Assembly (NCBI RefSeq): GCF_022539665.2
Contig: NC_081331.1
Location: forward strand, 1-64,000
From: Daphnia carinata
Lineage: Eukaryota > Arthropoda > Branchiopoda > Diplostraca > Daphniidae
Length of the DNA stretch: 64,000 nt
Reading direction: 5' to 3'
Part shown: positions 1-14,100 of the stretch, piece after piece
How the letters are laid out: each line of letters starts with the position of its first letter
Numbering within the stretch: position 1 is the first letter of the stretch
The notes under the pieces: model-generated
The model's database searches: none
What the model was told of the DNA's origin: nothing
What the model saw: the letters and a program-made list of their open reading frames with translations, nothing else
Translations under genes and position numbers: made by a program

Positions 1-1145
1 AACACACCTCAATCGACGTAACTTTTTATTCTGCGTCGAATGGATTCATTTCCAGCGTTCTATCTCCTTCCGTTCAAAAGTTAGAATTTTTAAAACTTCA
101 GAGCCCTCTAGCGGTCGCATTTCAAGTTATTATTGAATAAAACACACCTCAATCGACGTAACTTTTTATTCTGCGTCGAATGGATTCATTTCCAGCGTTC
201 TATCTCCTTCCGTTCAAAAGTTAGCATTTTTAAAACTTCAGAGCCCTCTAGCGGTCGCATTTCAAGTTATTATTGAATAAAACACACCTCAATCGACGTA
301 ACTTTTTATTCTGCGTCGAATGGATTCATTTCCAGCGTTCTATCTACTTCCGTTCAAAAGTTAGCATTTTTAAAACTTCAGAGCCTCTAGCGGTCGCATT
401 TTGCATCGCAATTTAATAAAACACATCTCAATCGACGTAACTTTTTATTCTGCGTCGAATGGAACCATTCCCAGCGTTCTAGCTCTAACCGTTCAGGAGT
501 AAGCATTTTTCAGTTTTCAGAGCCCTCTAGCGGTCGTATTTTGAACTGCAATTGAGTAAAACTCGTCAGAATTGAATAAAACACATCTCATTCGACGTAA
601 CTTTTTATTCTGCGTCGAATGGAACCATTCCCAGCGTTCTAGCTCTAACCGTTCAGGAGTTAGCATTTTTAGTTTTCAGAGCCCTCTAGCGGTCGTATTT
701 TGAACTGCAATTGAGTAAAACTCGTCAGAATTGAATAAAACACATCTCAATCGACGTAACTTTTTATTCTGCGTCGAATGGAACCATTCCCAGCGTTCTA
801 GCTCTAACCGTTCAGGAGTTAGCATTTTTCAGTTTTCAGAGCCCTCTAGCGGTCGTATTTTGAACTGCAATTGAGTAAAACTCGTCAGAATTGAATAAAA
901 CACATCTCATTCGACGTAACTTTTTATTCTGCGTCGAATGGAACCATTCCCAGCGTTCTAGCTCTAACCGTTCAGGAGTTAGCATTTTTCAGTTTTCAGA
1001 GCCCTCTAGCGGTCGTGTTTTGAACTGCAATTGAGTAAAACTCGTCAGAATTGAATAAAACACATCTCATTCGACGTAACTTTTTATTCTGCGTCGAATG
1101 GAACCATTCCCAGCGTTCTAATAATTGACTAAATTGCATATCATT
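1..1145. repeat. Satellite family 1 (140-bp and 160-bp monomers)
   Basis: Tandem array. The anchor word CGACGTAAC recurs at about 14, 154, 294, 433, 593, 752, 912, 1072 and 1146. This gives a 140-bp period for the first copies and about 160 bp afterwards. The longer form carries extra sequence with GAGTAAAACTCGTC. Every full monomer contains the dyad TCGACG-(15 nt)-CGTCGA and the word CCCTCTAGCGGTCG (one copy lacks a C). No gene is visible. The last copy is truncated and fused to the next family near 1146-1166. Confidence 0.95.
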
Positions 1146-4100
1146 CGACGTAACTTTTTATTCTGCCAATGTGAAAAATGTTCTAATTAAAGAATTCATT
1201 TTTTTAATAATAAAAATTTTTAAGCCCGACAAAATAAGCCCGACAAAATAAGCCCGACTTTTAGTTTTTTTACGGTTATTTAAAAAACTATAAGGCCAAT
1301 GTGAAAAGAAATATGATATTCGTAATCAGCGATGAATTCTGCATCGATATAACCTATTTTTAATTAAATCTGGCATTTGACGAAATTTGAAAAAGTGAGA
1401 AGGGTATAGCCTTCCTACTTTTTCATTTTTGGCCTATTTCAGTTTTTTACGGTTATTTAAAAAACTATAAGACCAATGTAAAAATAAACATGATATTCGT
1501 AACCAGCGATGAATTCTGCATCGATATAACCTATTTCTAATTAAAGATTTCATTTTTTTAATAATACAAAATTTTAAGCCCGACAAAATAAGCCCGACTT
1601 TTAGTTTTTTACAGTTATTTCAAAAAATATAAGGCCAATGTAAAAATGAACATGATATTCGTAATCAGCGATGAATTCTGCATCGATGTAACCTATTTTT
1701 AATTAAATCTGGCATTTGACGAAATTTGAAAAAGTGAGAAGGGTATAGCCTTCCTACTTTTTCATTTTTGGCCTATTTCAGTTTTTTACGGTTATTTAAA
1801 AAACTATAAGACCAATGTAAAAATAAACATGATATTCGTAACCAGCGATGAATTCTGCATCGATATAACCTATTTCTAATTAAAGATTTCATTTTTTTAA
1901 TAATACAAAATTTTAAGCCCGACAAAATAAGCCCGACTTTTAGTTTTTTACAGTTATTTCAAAAAATATAAGGCCAATGTAAAAATGAACATGATATTCG
2001 TAATCAGCGATGAATTCTGCATCGATGTAACCTATTTTTAATTAAATCTGGCATTTGACGAAATTTGAAAAAGTGAGAAGGGTATAGCCTTCCTACTTTT
2101 TCATTTTTGGCCTATTTCAGTTTTTTACGGTTATTTAAAAAACTATAAGACCAATGTAAAAATAAACATGATATTCGTAACCAGCGATGAATTCTGCATC
2201 GATATAACCTATTTCTAATTAAAGATTTCATTTTTTTAATAATACAAAATTTTAAGCCCGACAAAATAAGCCCGACAAAATAAGCCCGACTTTTAGTTTT
2301 TTACGGTTATTTCAAAAAATATAAGGCCAATGTAAAAATGAACATGATATTCGTAATCAGCGATGAATTCTGCATCGATGTAACCTATTTTTAATTAAAT
2401 CTGGCATTTGACGAAATTTGAAAAAGTGAGAAGGGTATAGCCTTCCTACTTTTTCATTTTTGGCCTATTTCAGTTTTTTACGGTTATTTCAAAAAATATA
2501 AGGCCAATGTAAAAATAAATATGATATTCGTAATCAGCGATGAATTCTGCATCGACATAACCTATTTTTAATTAAATCTGGCATTTGACGAAATTTGAAA
2601 AAGTGAGAAGGGTATATAGCCTTCCTACTTTTTCATTTTTGGCCTATTTCAGTTTTTTACGGTTATTTCAAAAAATATAAGGCCAATGTAAAAATGAACA
2701 TGATATTCGTAATCAGCGATGAATTCTGCATCGATGTAACCTATTTTTAATTAAATCTGGCATTTGACGAAATTTGAAAAAGTGAGAAGGGTATAGCCTT
2801 CCTACTTTTTCATTTTTGGCCTATTTCAGTTTTTTACGGTTATTTAAAAAACTATAAGACCAATGTAAAAATAAACATGATATTCGTAACCAGCGATGAA
2901 TTCTGCATCGATATAACCTATTTCTAATTAAAGATTTCATTTTTTTAATAATACAAAATTTTAAGCCCGACAAAATAAGCCCGACAAAGTAAGCCCGACT
3001 TTTAGTTTTTTACGGTTATTTCAAAAAATATAAGGCCAATGTAAAAATGAACATGATATTCGTAATCAGCGATGAATTCTGCATCGATATAACCTATTTT
3101 TAATTAAATCTGGCATTTGACGAAATTTGAAAAAGTGATTTTGAAAAAGTTCTATTTCAGTTTTTTACGGTTATTTCAAAAAATATAAGGCCAATGTAAA
3201 AATAAATATGATATTCGTAATCAGCGATGAATTCTGCATCGATATAACCTATTTTTAATTAAATCTGGCATTTGACGAAATTTGAAAAATTGAGAAGGGT
3301 ATGCCTTCCTACTTTTTCATTTTTGGCCTATTTCAGTTTTTTACGGTTATTTCAAAAAATATGAGGCCAATGTAAAAATGAACATGATATTCGTAATCAG
3401 CGATGAATTCTGCATCGATGTAACCTATTTTTAATTAAATCTGGCATTTGACGAAATTTGAAAAAGTGAGAAGGGTATAGCCTTCCTACTTTTTCATTTT
3501 TGGCCTATTTCAGTTTTTTACGGTTATTTCAAAAAATATAAGGCCAATGTAAAAATGAACATGATATTCGTAATCAGCGATGAATTCTGCATCGATGTAA
3601 CCTATTTTTAATTAAATCTGGCATTTGACGAAATTTGAAAAAGTGAGAAGGGTATAGCCTTCCTACTTTTTCATTTTTGGCCTATTTCAGTTTTTTACGG
3701 TTATTTCAAAAAATATAAGGCCAATGTAAAAATGAACATGATATTCGTAATCAGCGATGAATTCTGCATCGATGTAACCTATTTTTAATTAAATCTGGCA
3801 TTTGACGAAATTTGAAAAAGTGAGAAGGGTATAGCCTTCCTACTTTTTCATTTTTGGCCTATTTCAGTTTTTTACGGTTATTTAAAAAAATATAAGGCCA
3901 ATGTGAAAATAAATATGATATTCGTAATCAGCGATGAATTATGCATCGATATAACCTAGTTTTAATTAAATCTGGCATTTGACGAAATTTGAAAAAGTGA
4001 GAAGGGTATAGCCTTCCTACTTTTTCATTTTTGGCCTATTTCAGTTTTTTACGGTTATTTCAAAAAATATAAGGCCAATGTAAAAATGAACATGATATTC

Positions 4101-6965
4101 GTAATCAGCGATGAATTCTGCATCGATGTAACCTATTTTTAATTAAATCTGGCATTTGATGAAATTTGAAAAAGTGAGAAGGGTATAGCCTTCCTACTTT
4201 TTCATTTTTGGCCTATTTCAGTTTTTTACGGTTATTTCAAAAAATATAAGGCCAATGTAAAAATGAACATGATATTCGTAATCAGCGATGAATTCTGCAT
4301 CGATGTAACCTATTTTTAATTAAATCTGGCATTTGACGACCTGCATGCATGGCATGGCATTGCCTTCCTACTTTTTCATTTTTGGCCTATTTTAGTTTTT
4401 TACGGTTATTTAAACAAATATAAGGCCAATGTGAAAATAAATATGATATTCGTAATTAGCGATGAATTCTGCATCGATATAACCTATTTTTAATTAAATC
4501 TGGCATTTGACGAAATTTGAAAAAGTGAGAAGGGTATAGCCTTCCTACTTTTTCATTTTTGGCCTATTTTAGTTTTTTACGGTTATTTAAAAAAATATAA
4601 GACCAATGTAAAAATAAACATGATATTCGTAACCAGCGATGAATCCTGCATCGATATAACCTATTTCTAATTAAAGATTTCATTTTTTTAATAATACAAA
4701 ATTTTAAGCCCGACAAAATAAGCCCGACAAAATAAGCCCGACTTTTAGTTTTTTACGGTTATTTCAAAAAATATAAGGCCAATGTAAAAATGAACATGAT
4801 ATTCGTAATCAGCGATGAATTCTGCATCGATGTAACCTATTTTTAATTAAATCTGGCATTTGACGAAATTTGAAAAAGTGAGAAGGGTATAGCCTTCCTA
4901 CTTTTTCATTTTTGGCCTATTTTAGTTTTTTACGGTTATTTAAAAAAATATAAGGCCAATGTGAAAATAAATATGATATTCGTAATCAGCGATGAATTCT
5001 GCATCGATATAACCTATTTTTAATTAAATCTGGCATTTGACGAAATTTGAAAAAGTGATTTTGAAAAAGTTCTATTTCAGTTTTTTACGGTTATTTCAAA
5101 AAATATAAGGCCAATGTAAAAATAAATATGATATTCGTAATCAGCGATGAATTCTGCATCGATGTAACCTATTTTTAATTAAATCTGGCATTTGACGAAA
5201 TTTGAAAAAGTGAGAAGGGTATAGCCTTCCTACTTTTTCATTTTTGGCCTATTTTAGTTTTTTACGGTTATTTAAAAAAATATAAGGCCAATGTGAAAAT
5301 AAATATGATATTCGTAATCAGCGATGAATTCTGCATCGATATAACCTATTTTTAATTAAATCTGGCATTTGACGAAATTTGAAAAAGTGATTTTGAAAAA
5401 GTTCTATTTCAGTTTTTTACGGTTATTTCAAAAAATATAAGGCCAATGTAAAAATAAATATGATATTCGTAATCAGCGATGAATTCTGCATCGATGTAAC
5501 CTATTTTTAATTAAATCTGGCATTTGATGAAATTTGAAAAAGTGAGAAGGGTATAGCCTTCCTACTTTTTCATTTTTGGCCTATTTCAGTTTTTTACGGT
5601 TATTTCAAAAAATATAAGGCCAATGTAAAAATGAACATGATATTCGTAATCAGCGATGAATTCTGCATCGATGTAACCTATTTTTAATTAAATCTGGCAT
5701 TTGACGAAATTTGAAAAAGTGAGAAGGGTATAGCCTTCCTACTTTTTCATTTTTGGCCTATTTCAGTTTTTTACGGTTATTTCAAAAAATATAAGGCCAA
5801 TGTAAAAATGAACATGATATTCGTAACCAGCGATGAATTTTGCATCGATATAACCTATTTCTAATTAAAGATTTCATTTTTTTAATAATACAAAATTTTA
5901 AGCCCGACAAAATAAGCCCGACAAAATAAGCCCGACTTTTAGTTTTTTACGGTTATTTCAAAAAATATAAGGCCAATGTAAAAATGAACATGATATTCGT
6001 AATCAGCGATGAATTCTGCATCGATGTAACCTATTTTTAATTAAATCTGGCATTTGACGAAATTTGAAAAAGTGAGAAGGGTATAGCCTTCCTACTTTTT
6101 CATTTTTTGCCTATTTTAGTTTTTTACGGTTATTTAAAAAAATATAAGGCCAATGTGAAAATAAATATGATATTCGTAATCAGCGATGAATTCTGCATCG
6201 ATATAACCTATTTTTAATTAAATCTGGCATTTGACGAAATTTGAAAAAGTGAGAAGGGTATAGCCTTCCTACTTTTTCATTTTTGGCCTATTTCAGTTTT
6301 TTACGGTTATTTAATAAACTATAGTGCCAATGTAAAAATGAACATGATATTCGTAATCAGCGATGAATTCTGCATCGAGATAACCTATTTTTAATTAAAT
6401 CTGGCATTTGACGACCTGCATGCATGGCATGGCATTGCCTTCCTACTTTTTCATTTTTGGCCTATTTTAGTTTTTTACGGTTATTTAAAAAAATATAAGG
6501 CCAATGTAAAAATAAATATGATATTCGTAATCAGCGATGAATTCTGCATCGAAATAACCTATTTTTAATTAAATCTGGCATTTGACGAAATTTGAAAAAG
6601 TGAGAAGGGTATAGCCTTCCTACTTTTTCATTTTTGGCCTATTTCAGTTTTTTACGGTTATTTAATAAACTATAGTGCCAATGTAAAAATGAACATGATA
6701 TTCGTAATCAGCGATGAATTCTGCATCGATATAACCTATTTTTAATTAAATCTGGCATTTGACGAAATTTGAAAAATTGAGAAGGGTATAGCCTTCCTAC
6801 TTTTTCATTTTTGGCCTATTTCAGTTTTTTACGGTTATTTCAAAAAATATGAGGCCAATGTAAAAATGAACATGATATTCGTAATCAGCGATGAATTCTG
6901 CATCGATATAACCTATTTTTAATTAAATCTGGCATTTGACGAAATTTGAAAAATTGAGAAGGGTA
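1146..6965. repeat. Satellite family 2 (177-bp monomers), left block
   Basis: Long head-to-tail array with a basic 177-bp period; for example, GGTATAGCC recurs at 3474, 3651 and 3828. Each monomer contains GATGAATTCTGCATCGAT, GGCATTTGACGAAATTTG, TTCCTACTTTTTCATTTTTGG and TTTTTTACGGTTATTT. A variant monomer replaces the middle with an AAGCCCGACAAAATAAGCC block. Near 1576, 1915 and 2255 it alternates with the standard form at a 339-bp spacing, forming a dimeric higher-order repeat. There is no coding potential; stops are frequent in all frames. Confidence 0.95.
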
Positions 6966-8111
6966 GGGGAGGTAGGGCGTGGTTGGAACACAAAACTTAT
7001 TTTTGTTCCGTACGTTTACAAAAATCGTCCAAGTAAACTAAAAAATATATAGATTTGTAGCCAATTATCTCAGCTACATAACCGTATTTTTTTTGGGTGG
7101 GTTCGGCAAAGATTAATATCTGCTATGCGTAAAAAACTGGAGGTACCCCAAGTTGTTTCAATTGCCAATTCTACTCGGCAATTGGAACAGGGCGTCTGGG
7201 CAATTGAAACGTGGGTTTTCCCATAAGAGAGCTCCCGGTTTTATGAAGAAACTAAAATGACGATATCTTAGAATCTGGGATACGTATTTTGATGATTTTT
7301 TTACAACAATATAGAGAATTTTAATCTTTACTTTTTAAGATATTTTATAACTTTCTATACTAACTAAATATTATTTAATAAATTTTAGTAGTTTTCTGAA
7401 TTAAGTTCGGAAAACCGTTAGTAATCAAAAGAACGGTTAATAGTATGGAGATAAAATTTTTATAATCGAATATTGCATGTCCAGCCTTACATCTAATTGT
7501 TGTTAATGTCCTTAATTTAATTTTTAAAATTTAATTTCTTTCGTCAACGTTGTAAATAAAAGCACAAACATTGAGGCAGAAGATAAATGCCAGCCACCCA
7601 GCAGACGAAATAAAACACAAAAATAAACAATAATTGAAAAAAGAGCTCTGCTAATACGCTGCGTAGGGAACACTGTTGCCAGACTATAGTATAGGAGACG
7701 CGCATACGGAAGGGTCGCAATTGGAACAAGGTGTTCCAACTGCTCCGACCATGGGTCTTCAAGGAGTTTTAATGTTTATGGGGGATAAAATTTAGCTAGG
7801 AAAAAGTTAATGTGATCAATTTATAGCTTAAAGAATGACGAATGATTGGAGACCTTTTTTAATGATTTTCTCCATCGTTTTCGGTATGAAAACGAAAAAA
7901 TTGTCTGCAAAAAAACGACAAATGGGCAGTCAAAAAACAATTTTCTGGGATAATTCGAAAACTTTTGGATTCTAAAGCCTCCAATTTTTTCTAAAAATGT
8001 AGAACCCTAATTTCCGTTAGTTCAAATTTTTTAAACAAAATCTCTTACATACTTTAAGTGGTAGAATTTTTGTTTCAATTGCCGCGTGTTCCAATTGCGC
8101 CCTACCTCCTC
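6966..8111. mobile_element. Non-autonomous TA-target DNA transposon inside the satellite
   Basis: A 1146-bp non-satellite insertion. Its ends form inverted repeats of about 26 bp with four mismatches: left GGGGAGGTAGGGCG followed by TTGGAACAC, and the same with GAGG at the right end on the other strand. The satellite word GGGTATAGCC is split so that TA lies on both sides (6964-6965 and 8112-8113), which is a TA target duplication. TA duplication is typical of Tc1/mariner/pogo elements. The interior repeats words such as CAATTGGAACA and has no convincing transposase; reading frames of about 70 codons on the - strand look like chance. It is probably a deletion derivative. The superfamily is inferred from the target site only. 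Confidence 0.8.
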
Positions 8112-11100
8112 TATAGCCTTCCTACTTTTTCATTTTTGGCCTATTTCAGTTTTTTACGGTTATTTCAAAAAATATGAGGCCAATGTAAAAATGAACATGA
8201 TATTCGTAATCAGCGATGAATTCTGCATCGATGTAACCTATTTTTAATTAAATCTGGCATTTGACGAAATTTGAAAAAGTGAGAAGGGTATAGCCTTCCT
8301 ACTTTTTCATTTTTGGCCTATTTCAGTTTTTTACGGTTATTTCAAAAAATATAAGGCCAATGTAAAAATGAACATGATATTCGTAATCAGCGATGAATTC
8401 TGCATCGATGTAACCTATTTTTAATTAAATCTGGCATTTGACGAAATTTGAAAAAGTGAGAAGGGTATAGCCTTCCTACTTTTTCATTTTTGGCCTATTT
8501 CAGTTTTTTACGGTTATTTAAAAAACTATAAGGCCAATGTGAAAATAAATATGATATTCGTAATCAGCGATGAATTCTGCATCGATATAACCTATTTCTA
8601 ATTAAAGATTTCATTTTTTTAATAATACAAAATTTTAAGCCCGACAAAATAAGCCCGACAAAATAAGCCCGACTTTTAGTTTTTTACGGTTATTTCAAAA
8701 AATATAAGGCCAATGTAAAAATGAACATGATATTCGTAATCAGCGATGAATTCTGCATCGATGTAACCTATTTTTAATTAAATCTGGCATTTGACGAAAT
8801 TTGAAAAAGTGAGAAGGGTATAGCCTTCCTACTTTTTCATTTTTGGCCTATTTCAGTTTTTTACGGTTATTTCAAAAAATATAAGGCCAATGTAAAAATG
8901 AACATGATATTCGTAATCAGCGATGAATTCTGCATCGATATAACCTATTTTTAATTAAATCTGGCATTTGACGAAATTTGAAAAATTGAGAAGGGTATAG
9001 CCTTCCTACTTTTTCATTTTTGGCCTATTTCAGTTTTTTACGGTTATTTCAAAAAATATGAGGCCAATGTAAAAATGAACATGATATTCGTAATCAGCGA
9101 TGAATTCTGCATCGATGTAACCTATTTTTAATTAAATCTGGCATTTGACGAAATTTGAAAAAGTGAGAAGGGTATAGCCTTCCTACTTTTTCATTTTTGG
9201 CCTATTTCAGTTTTTTACGGTTATTTAATAAACTATAGTGCCAATGTAAAAATGAACATGATATTCGTAATCAGCGATGAATTCTGCATCGATGTAACCT
9301 ATTTTTAATTAAATCTGGCATTTGACGAAATTTGAAAAAGTGAGAAGGGTATAGCCTTCCTACTTTTTCATTTTTGGCCTATTTCAGTTTTTTACGGTTA
9401 TTTAATAAACTATAGTGCCAATGTAAAAATGAACATGATATTCGTAATCAGCGATGAATTCTGCATCGATATAACATGATATTCGTAATCAGCGATGAAT
9501 TCTGCATCGATATAACCTATTTTTAATTAAATCTGGCATTTGACGAAATTTGAAAAATTGAGAAGGGTATAGCCTTCCTACTTTTTCATTTTTGGCCTAT
9601 TTCAGTTTTTTACGGTTATTTCAAAAAATATGAGGCCAATGTAAAAATGAACATGATATTCGTAATCAGCGATGAATTCTGCATCGATATAACCTATTTT
9701 TAATTAAATCTGGCATTTGACGAAATTTGAAAAATTGAGAAGGGTATAGCCTTCCTACTTTTTCATTTTTGGCCTATTTCAGTTTTTTACGGTTATTTCA
9801 AAAAATATGAGGCCAATGTAAAAATGAACATGATATTCGTAATCAGCGATGAATTCTGCATCGATATAACCTATTTTTAATTAAATCTGGCATTTGACGA
9901 AATTTGAAAAAGTGAGAAGGGTATAGCCTTCCTACTTTTTCATTTTTGGCCTATTTCAGTTTTTTACGGTTATTTCAAAAAATATGAGGCCAATGTGAAA
10001 AATGAACATGATATTCGTAATCAGCGATGAATTCTGCATCGATGTAACCTATTTTTAATTAAATCTGGCATTTGACGAAATTTGAAAAAGTGAGAAGGGT
10101 ATAGCCTTCCTACTTTTTCATTTTTGGCCTATTTCAGTTTTTTACGGTTATTTAAAAAAATATAAGGCCAATGTGAAAATAAATATGATATTCGTAATCA
10201 GCGATGAATTCTGCATCGAAATAACCTATTTTTAATTAAATCTGGCATTTGACGAAATTTGAAAAAGTGAGAAGGGTATAGCCTTCCTACTTTTTCATTT
10301 TTTGGCCTATTTCAGTTTTTTACGGTTATTTAAAAAATATTCAGCGATGAATTCTGCATCGATATAACCTATTTTAATTAAATTTCATTTTTTAATAATA
10401 CAAAATTTTAAGCCTCCCTTTTCATTTGGCCTATTTTAGTTTTTTACGGTTATTTCAAAAAATATAAGGCCAATGTAAAAATGAATATGATATTCGTAAT
10501 CAGCGATGAATTCTGCATCGAAATAACCTATTTTTAATTAAATCTGGCATTTGACGAAATTTGAAAAAGTGAGAAGGGTATAGCCTTCCTACTTTTTCAT
10601 TTTTGGCCTATTTTAGTTTTTTACGGTTATTTAAAAAATATAAGGCCAATGTAAAAATAAATATGATATTCGTAATCAGCGATGAATTCTGCATCGATAT
10701 AACCTATTTTTAATTAAATCTGGCATTTGACGAAATTTGAAAAAGTGAGAAGGGTATAGCCTTCCTACTTTTTCATTTTTGGCCTATTTCAGTTTTTTAC
10801 GGTTATTTAAAAAACTATAATGCCAATGTGAAAATAAATATGATATTCGTAATAAGCGATGAATTCTGCATCGATATAACCTATTTTTAATTAAATCTGG
10901 CATTTGACGAAATTTGAAAAAGTGAGAAGGGTATAGCCTTCCTACTTTTTCATTTTTGGCCTATTTTAGTTTTTTACGGTTATTTAAAAAAATATAAGGC
11001 CAATGTAAAAATAAACATGATATTCGTAATCAGCGATGAATTCTGCATCGATATAACCTATTTTTAATTATTTCTGAAAAATTAAAGATTTCATTTTTTT

Positions 11101-14100
11101 AATAATACAAAATTTTAAGCCCGACAAAATAAGCCCGACAAAATAAAGCCCGACTTTTAGTTTTTTACGGTTATTTCAAAAAATATAAGGCCAATGTAAA
11201 AATGAACATGATATTCGTAATCAGCGATGAATTCTGCATCGATGTAACCTATTTTTAATTAAATCTGGCATTTGACGAAATTTGAAAAAGTGAGAAGGGT
11301 ATAGCCTTCCTACTTTTTCATTTTTGGCCTATTTTAGTTTTTTACGGTTATTTAAAAAAATATAAGGCCAATGTAAAAATGAACATGATATTCGTAATCA
11401 GCGATGAATTCTGAATCGATATAACGTATTTTTAATTAAATCTGGCATTTGACGAAATTTGAAAAAGTGAGAAGGCTAGCCTTCCTACTTTTTCATTTTT
11501 GGCCTATTTCAGTTTTTTACGGTTATTTAAAAAAATATAAGGCCAATGTGAAAATAAATATGATATTCGTAATCAGCGATGAATTCTGCATCGATATAAC
11601 CTATTTTTAATTAAATCTGGCATTTGACGAAATTTGAAAAAGTGAGAAGGGTATAGCCTTCCTACTTTTTCATTTTTGGCCTATTTCAGTTTTTTACGGT
11701 TATTTAATAAACTATAGTGCCAATGTAAAAATGAACATGATATTCGTAATCAGCGATGAATTCTGCATCGATATAACCTATTTTTAATTAAATCTGGCAT
11801 TTGACGAAATTTGAAAAAGTGAGAAGGGTATAGCCTTCCTACTTTTTCATTTTTGGCCTATTTCAGTTTTTTACGGTTATTTAAAAAAATATGTGGCCAA
11901 TGTAAAAATGAACATGATATTCGTAATCAGCGATGAATTCTGCATCGATATAACCTATTTTTAATTAAATCTGGCATTTGACGAAATTTGAAAAAGTGAG
12001 AAGGGTATAGCCTTCCTACTTTTTCATTTTTGGCCTATTTCAGTTTTTTACGGTTATTTAAAAAAATATAAGGCCAATGTAAAAATGAAATATGATATTC
12101 GTAATCAGCGATGAATTCTGCATCGAGATAACCTATTTTTAATTAAATCTGGCATTTGACGAAATTTGAAAAAGTGAGAAGGGTATAGCCTTCCTACTTT
12201 TTCATTTTTGGCCTATTTCAGTTTTTTACGGTTATTTAAAAAAAAATATAAGGCCATGAAAATAAATATGATATTTTATCCATTTTTGGCCTATTTTAGT
12301 TTTTTACGGTTATTTAAAAAAAAAAAATAAGGCCAATGTAAAAATGAACATGATATTCGTAATCAGCGATGAATTCTGCATCGAAATAACCTATTTTTAA
12401 TTAAATCTGGCATTTGACGAAATTTGAAAAAGTGAGAAGGGTATAGCCTTCCTACTTTTTCATTTTTGGCCTATTTCAGTTTTTTACGGTTATTTAAAAA
12501 ATATAACAATGTGAAAATAAATATGATATTCGTAATCAGCGATGAATTCTGCATCGTGGCAAAAATGAAGAAGGGTATAGCCTTCCTACTTTTTCATTTT
12601 TGGCCTATTTCAGTTTTTTACGGTTATTTAATAAACTATGATATTCGTAATCAGCGATGAATTCTGAATCGATATAACGTATTTTTAATTAAATCTGGCA
12701 TTTGACGAAATTTGAAAAAGTGAGAAGGGTATAGCCTATAACCTTTTTAATTTCCTACTTTTTTCATTTTTGGCCTATTTTAGTTTTTTACGGTTATTTA
12801 AAAAAATATAAGGCCAATGTGAAAATAAATATGATATTCGTAATCAGCGATGAATTCTGCATCGAAATAACCTATTTTTAATTAAATCTGGCATTTGACG
12901 AAATTTGAAAAAGTGAGAAGGGTATAGCCTTCCTACTTTTTCATTTTTGGCCTATTTCAGTTTTTTACGGTTATTTAATAAACTATAGTGCCAATGTAAA
13001 AATGAACATGATCTTCGTAATCAGCGATGAATTCTGCATCGAGATAACCTATTTTTAATTAAATCTGGCATTTGACGAAATTTGAAAAAGTGAGAGGGGT
13101 ATAGCCTTCCTACTTTTTCATTTTTGGCCTATTTTAGTTTTTTACGGTTATTTAAAAAAATATAAGGCCAATGTGAAAATAAATATGATATTCGTAATCA
13201 GCGATGAATTCTGCATCGAAATAACCTATTTTTAATTAAATCTGGCATTTGACGAAATTTGAAAAAGTGAGAAGGGTATAGCCTTCCTACTTTTTCATTT
13301 TTGGCCTATTTCAGTTTTTTACGGTTATTTAATAAACTATAGTGCCAATGTAAAAATGAACATGATATTCGTAATCAGCGATGAATTCTGCATCGAGATA
13401 ACCTATTTTTAATTAAATCTGGCATTTGACGAAATTTGAAAAAGTGAGAAGGGTATAGCCTTCCTACTTTTTCATTTTTGGCCTATTTTAGTTTTTTACG
13501 GTTATTTAAAAAAATATAAGGCCAATGTGAAAATAAATATGATATTCGTAATCAGCGATGAATTCTGCATCGATATAACCTATTTTTAATTAAATCTGGC
13601 ATTTGACGAAATTTGAAAAAGTGAGAAGGGTATAGCCTTCCTACTTTTTCATTTTTGGCCTATTTTAGTTTTTTACTGTTATTTAATAAACTATAAAGCC
13701 AATGTGAAAAAAAATATGATATTCGTAATCAGCGATGAATTCTGCATCGATATAACCTATTTCTAATTAAAGATTTCATTTTTTTAATAATACAAAATTT
13801 TAAGCCCGACAAAATAAGCCCGACAAAATAAGCCCGACTTTTAGTTTTTTACGGTTATTTCAAAAAATATAAGGCCAATGTAAAAATGAACATGATATTC
13901 GTAATCAGCGATGAATTCTGCATCGAGATAACCTATTTTTAATTAAATCTGGCATTTGACGAAATTTGAAAAAGTGAGAAGGGTATAGCCTTCCTACTTT
14001 TTCATTTTTTGCCTATTTTAGTTTTTTACGGTTATTTAAAAAACTATAGTGCCAATGTAAAAATGAACATGATATTCGTAATCAGCGATGAATTCTGCAT

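Noticed and set aside
7524-7762. Overlapping - strand frames of about 70 codons inside the TA-flanked element
   Set aside because: Hydrophobic, no motif, and they overlap in different frames; not a transposase.
12466-12660. 64-codon frame in the satellite
   Set aside because: Chance opening in a rearranged satellite monomer.
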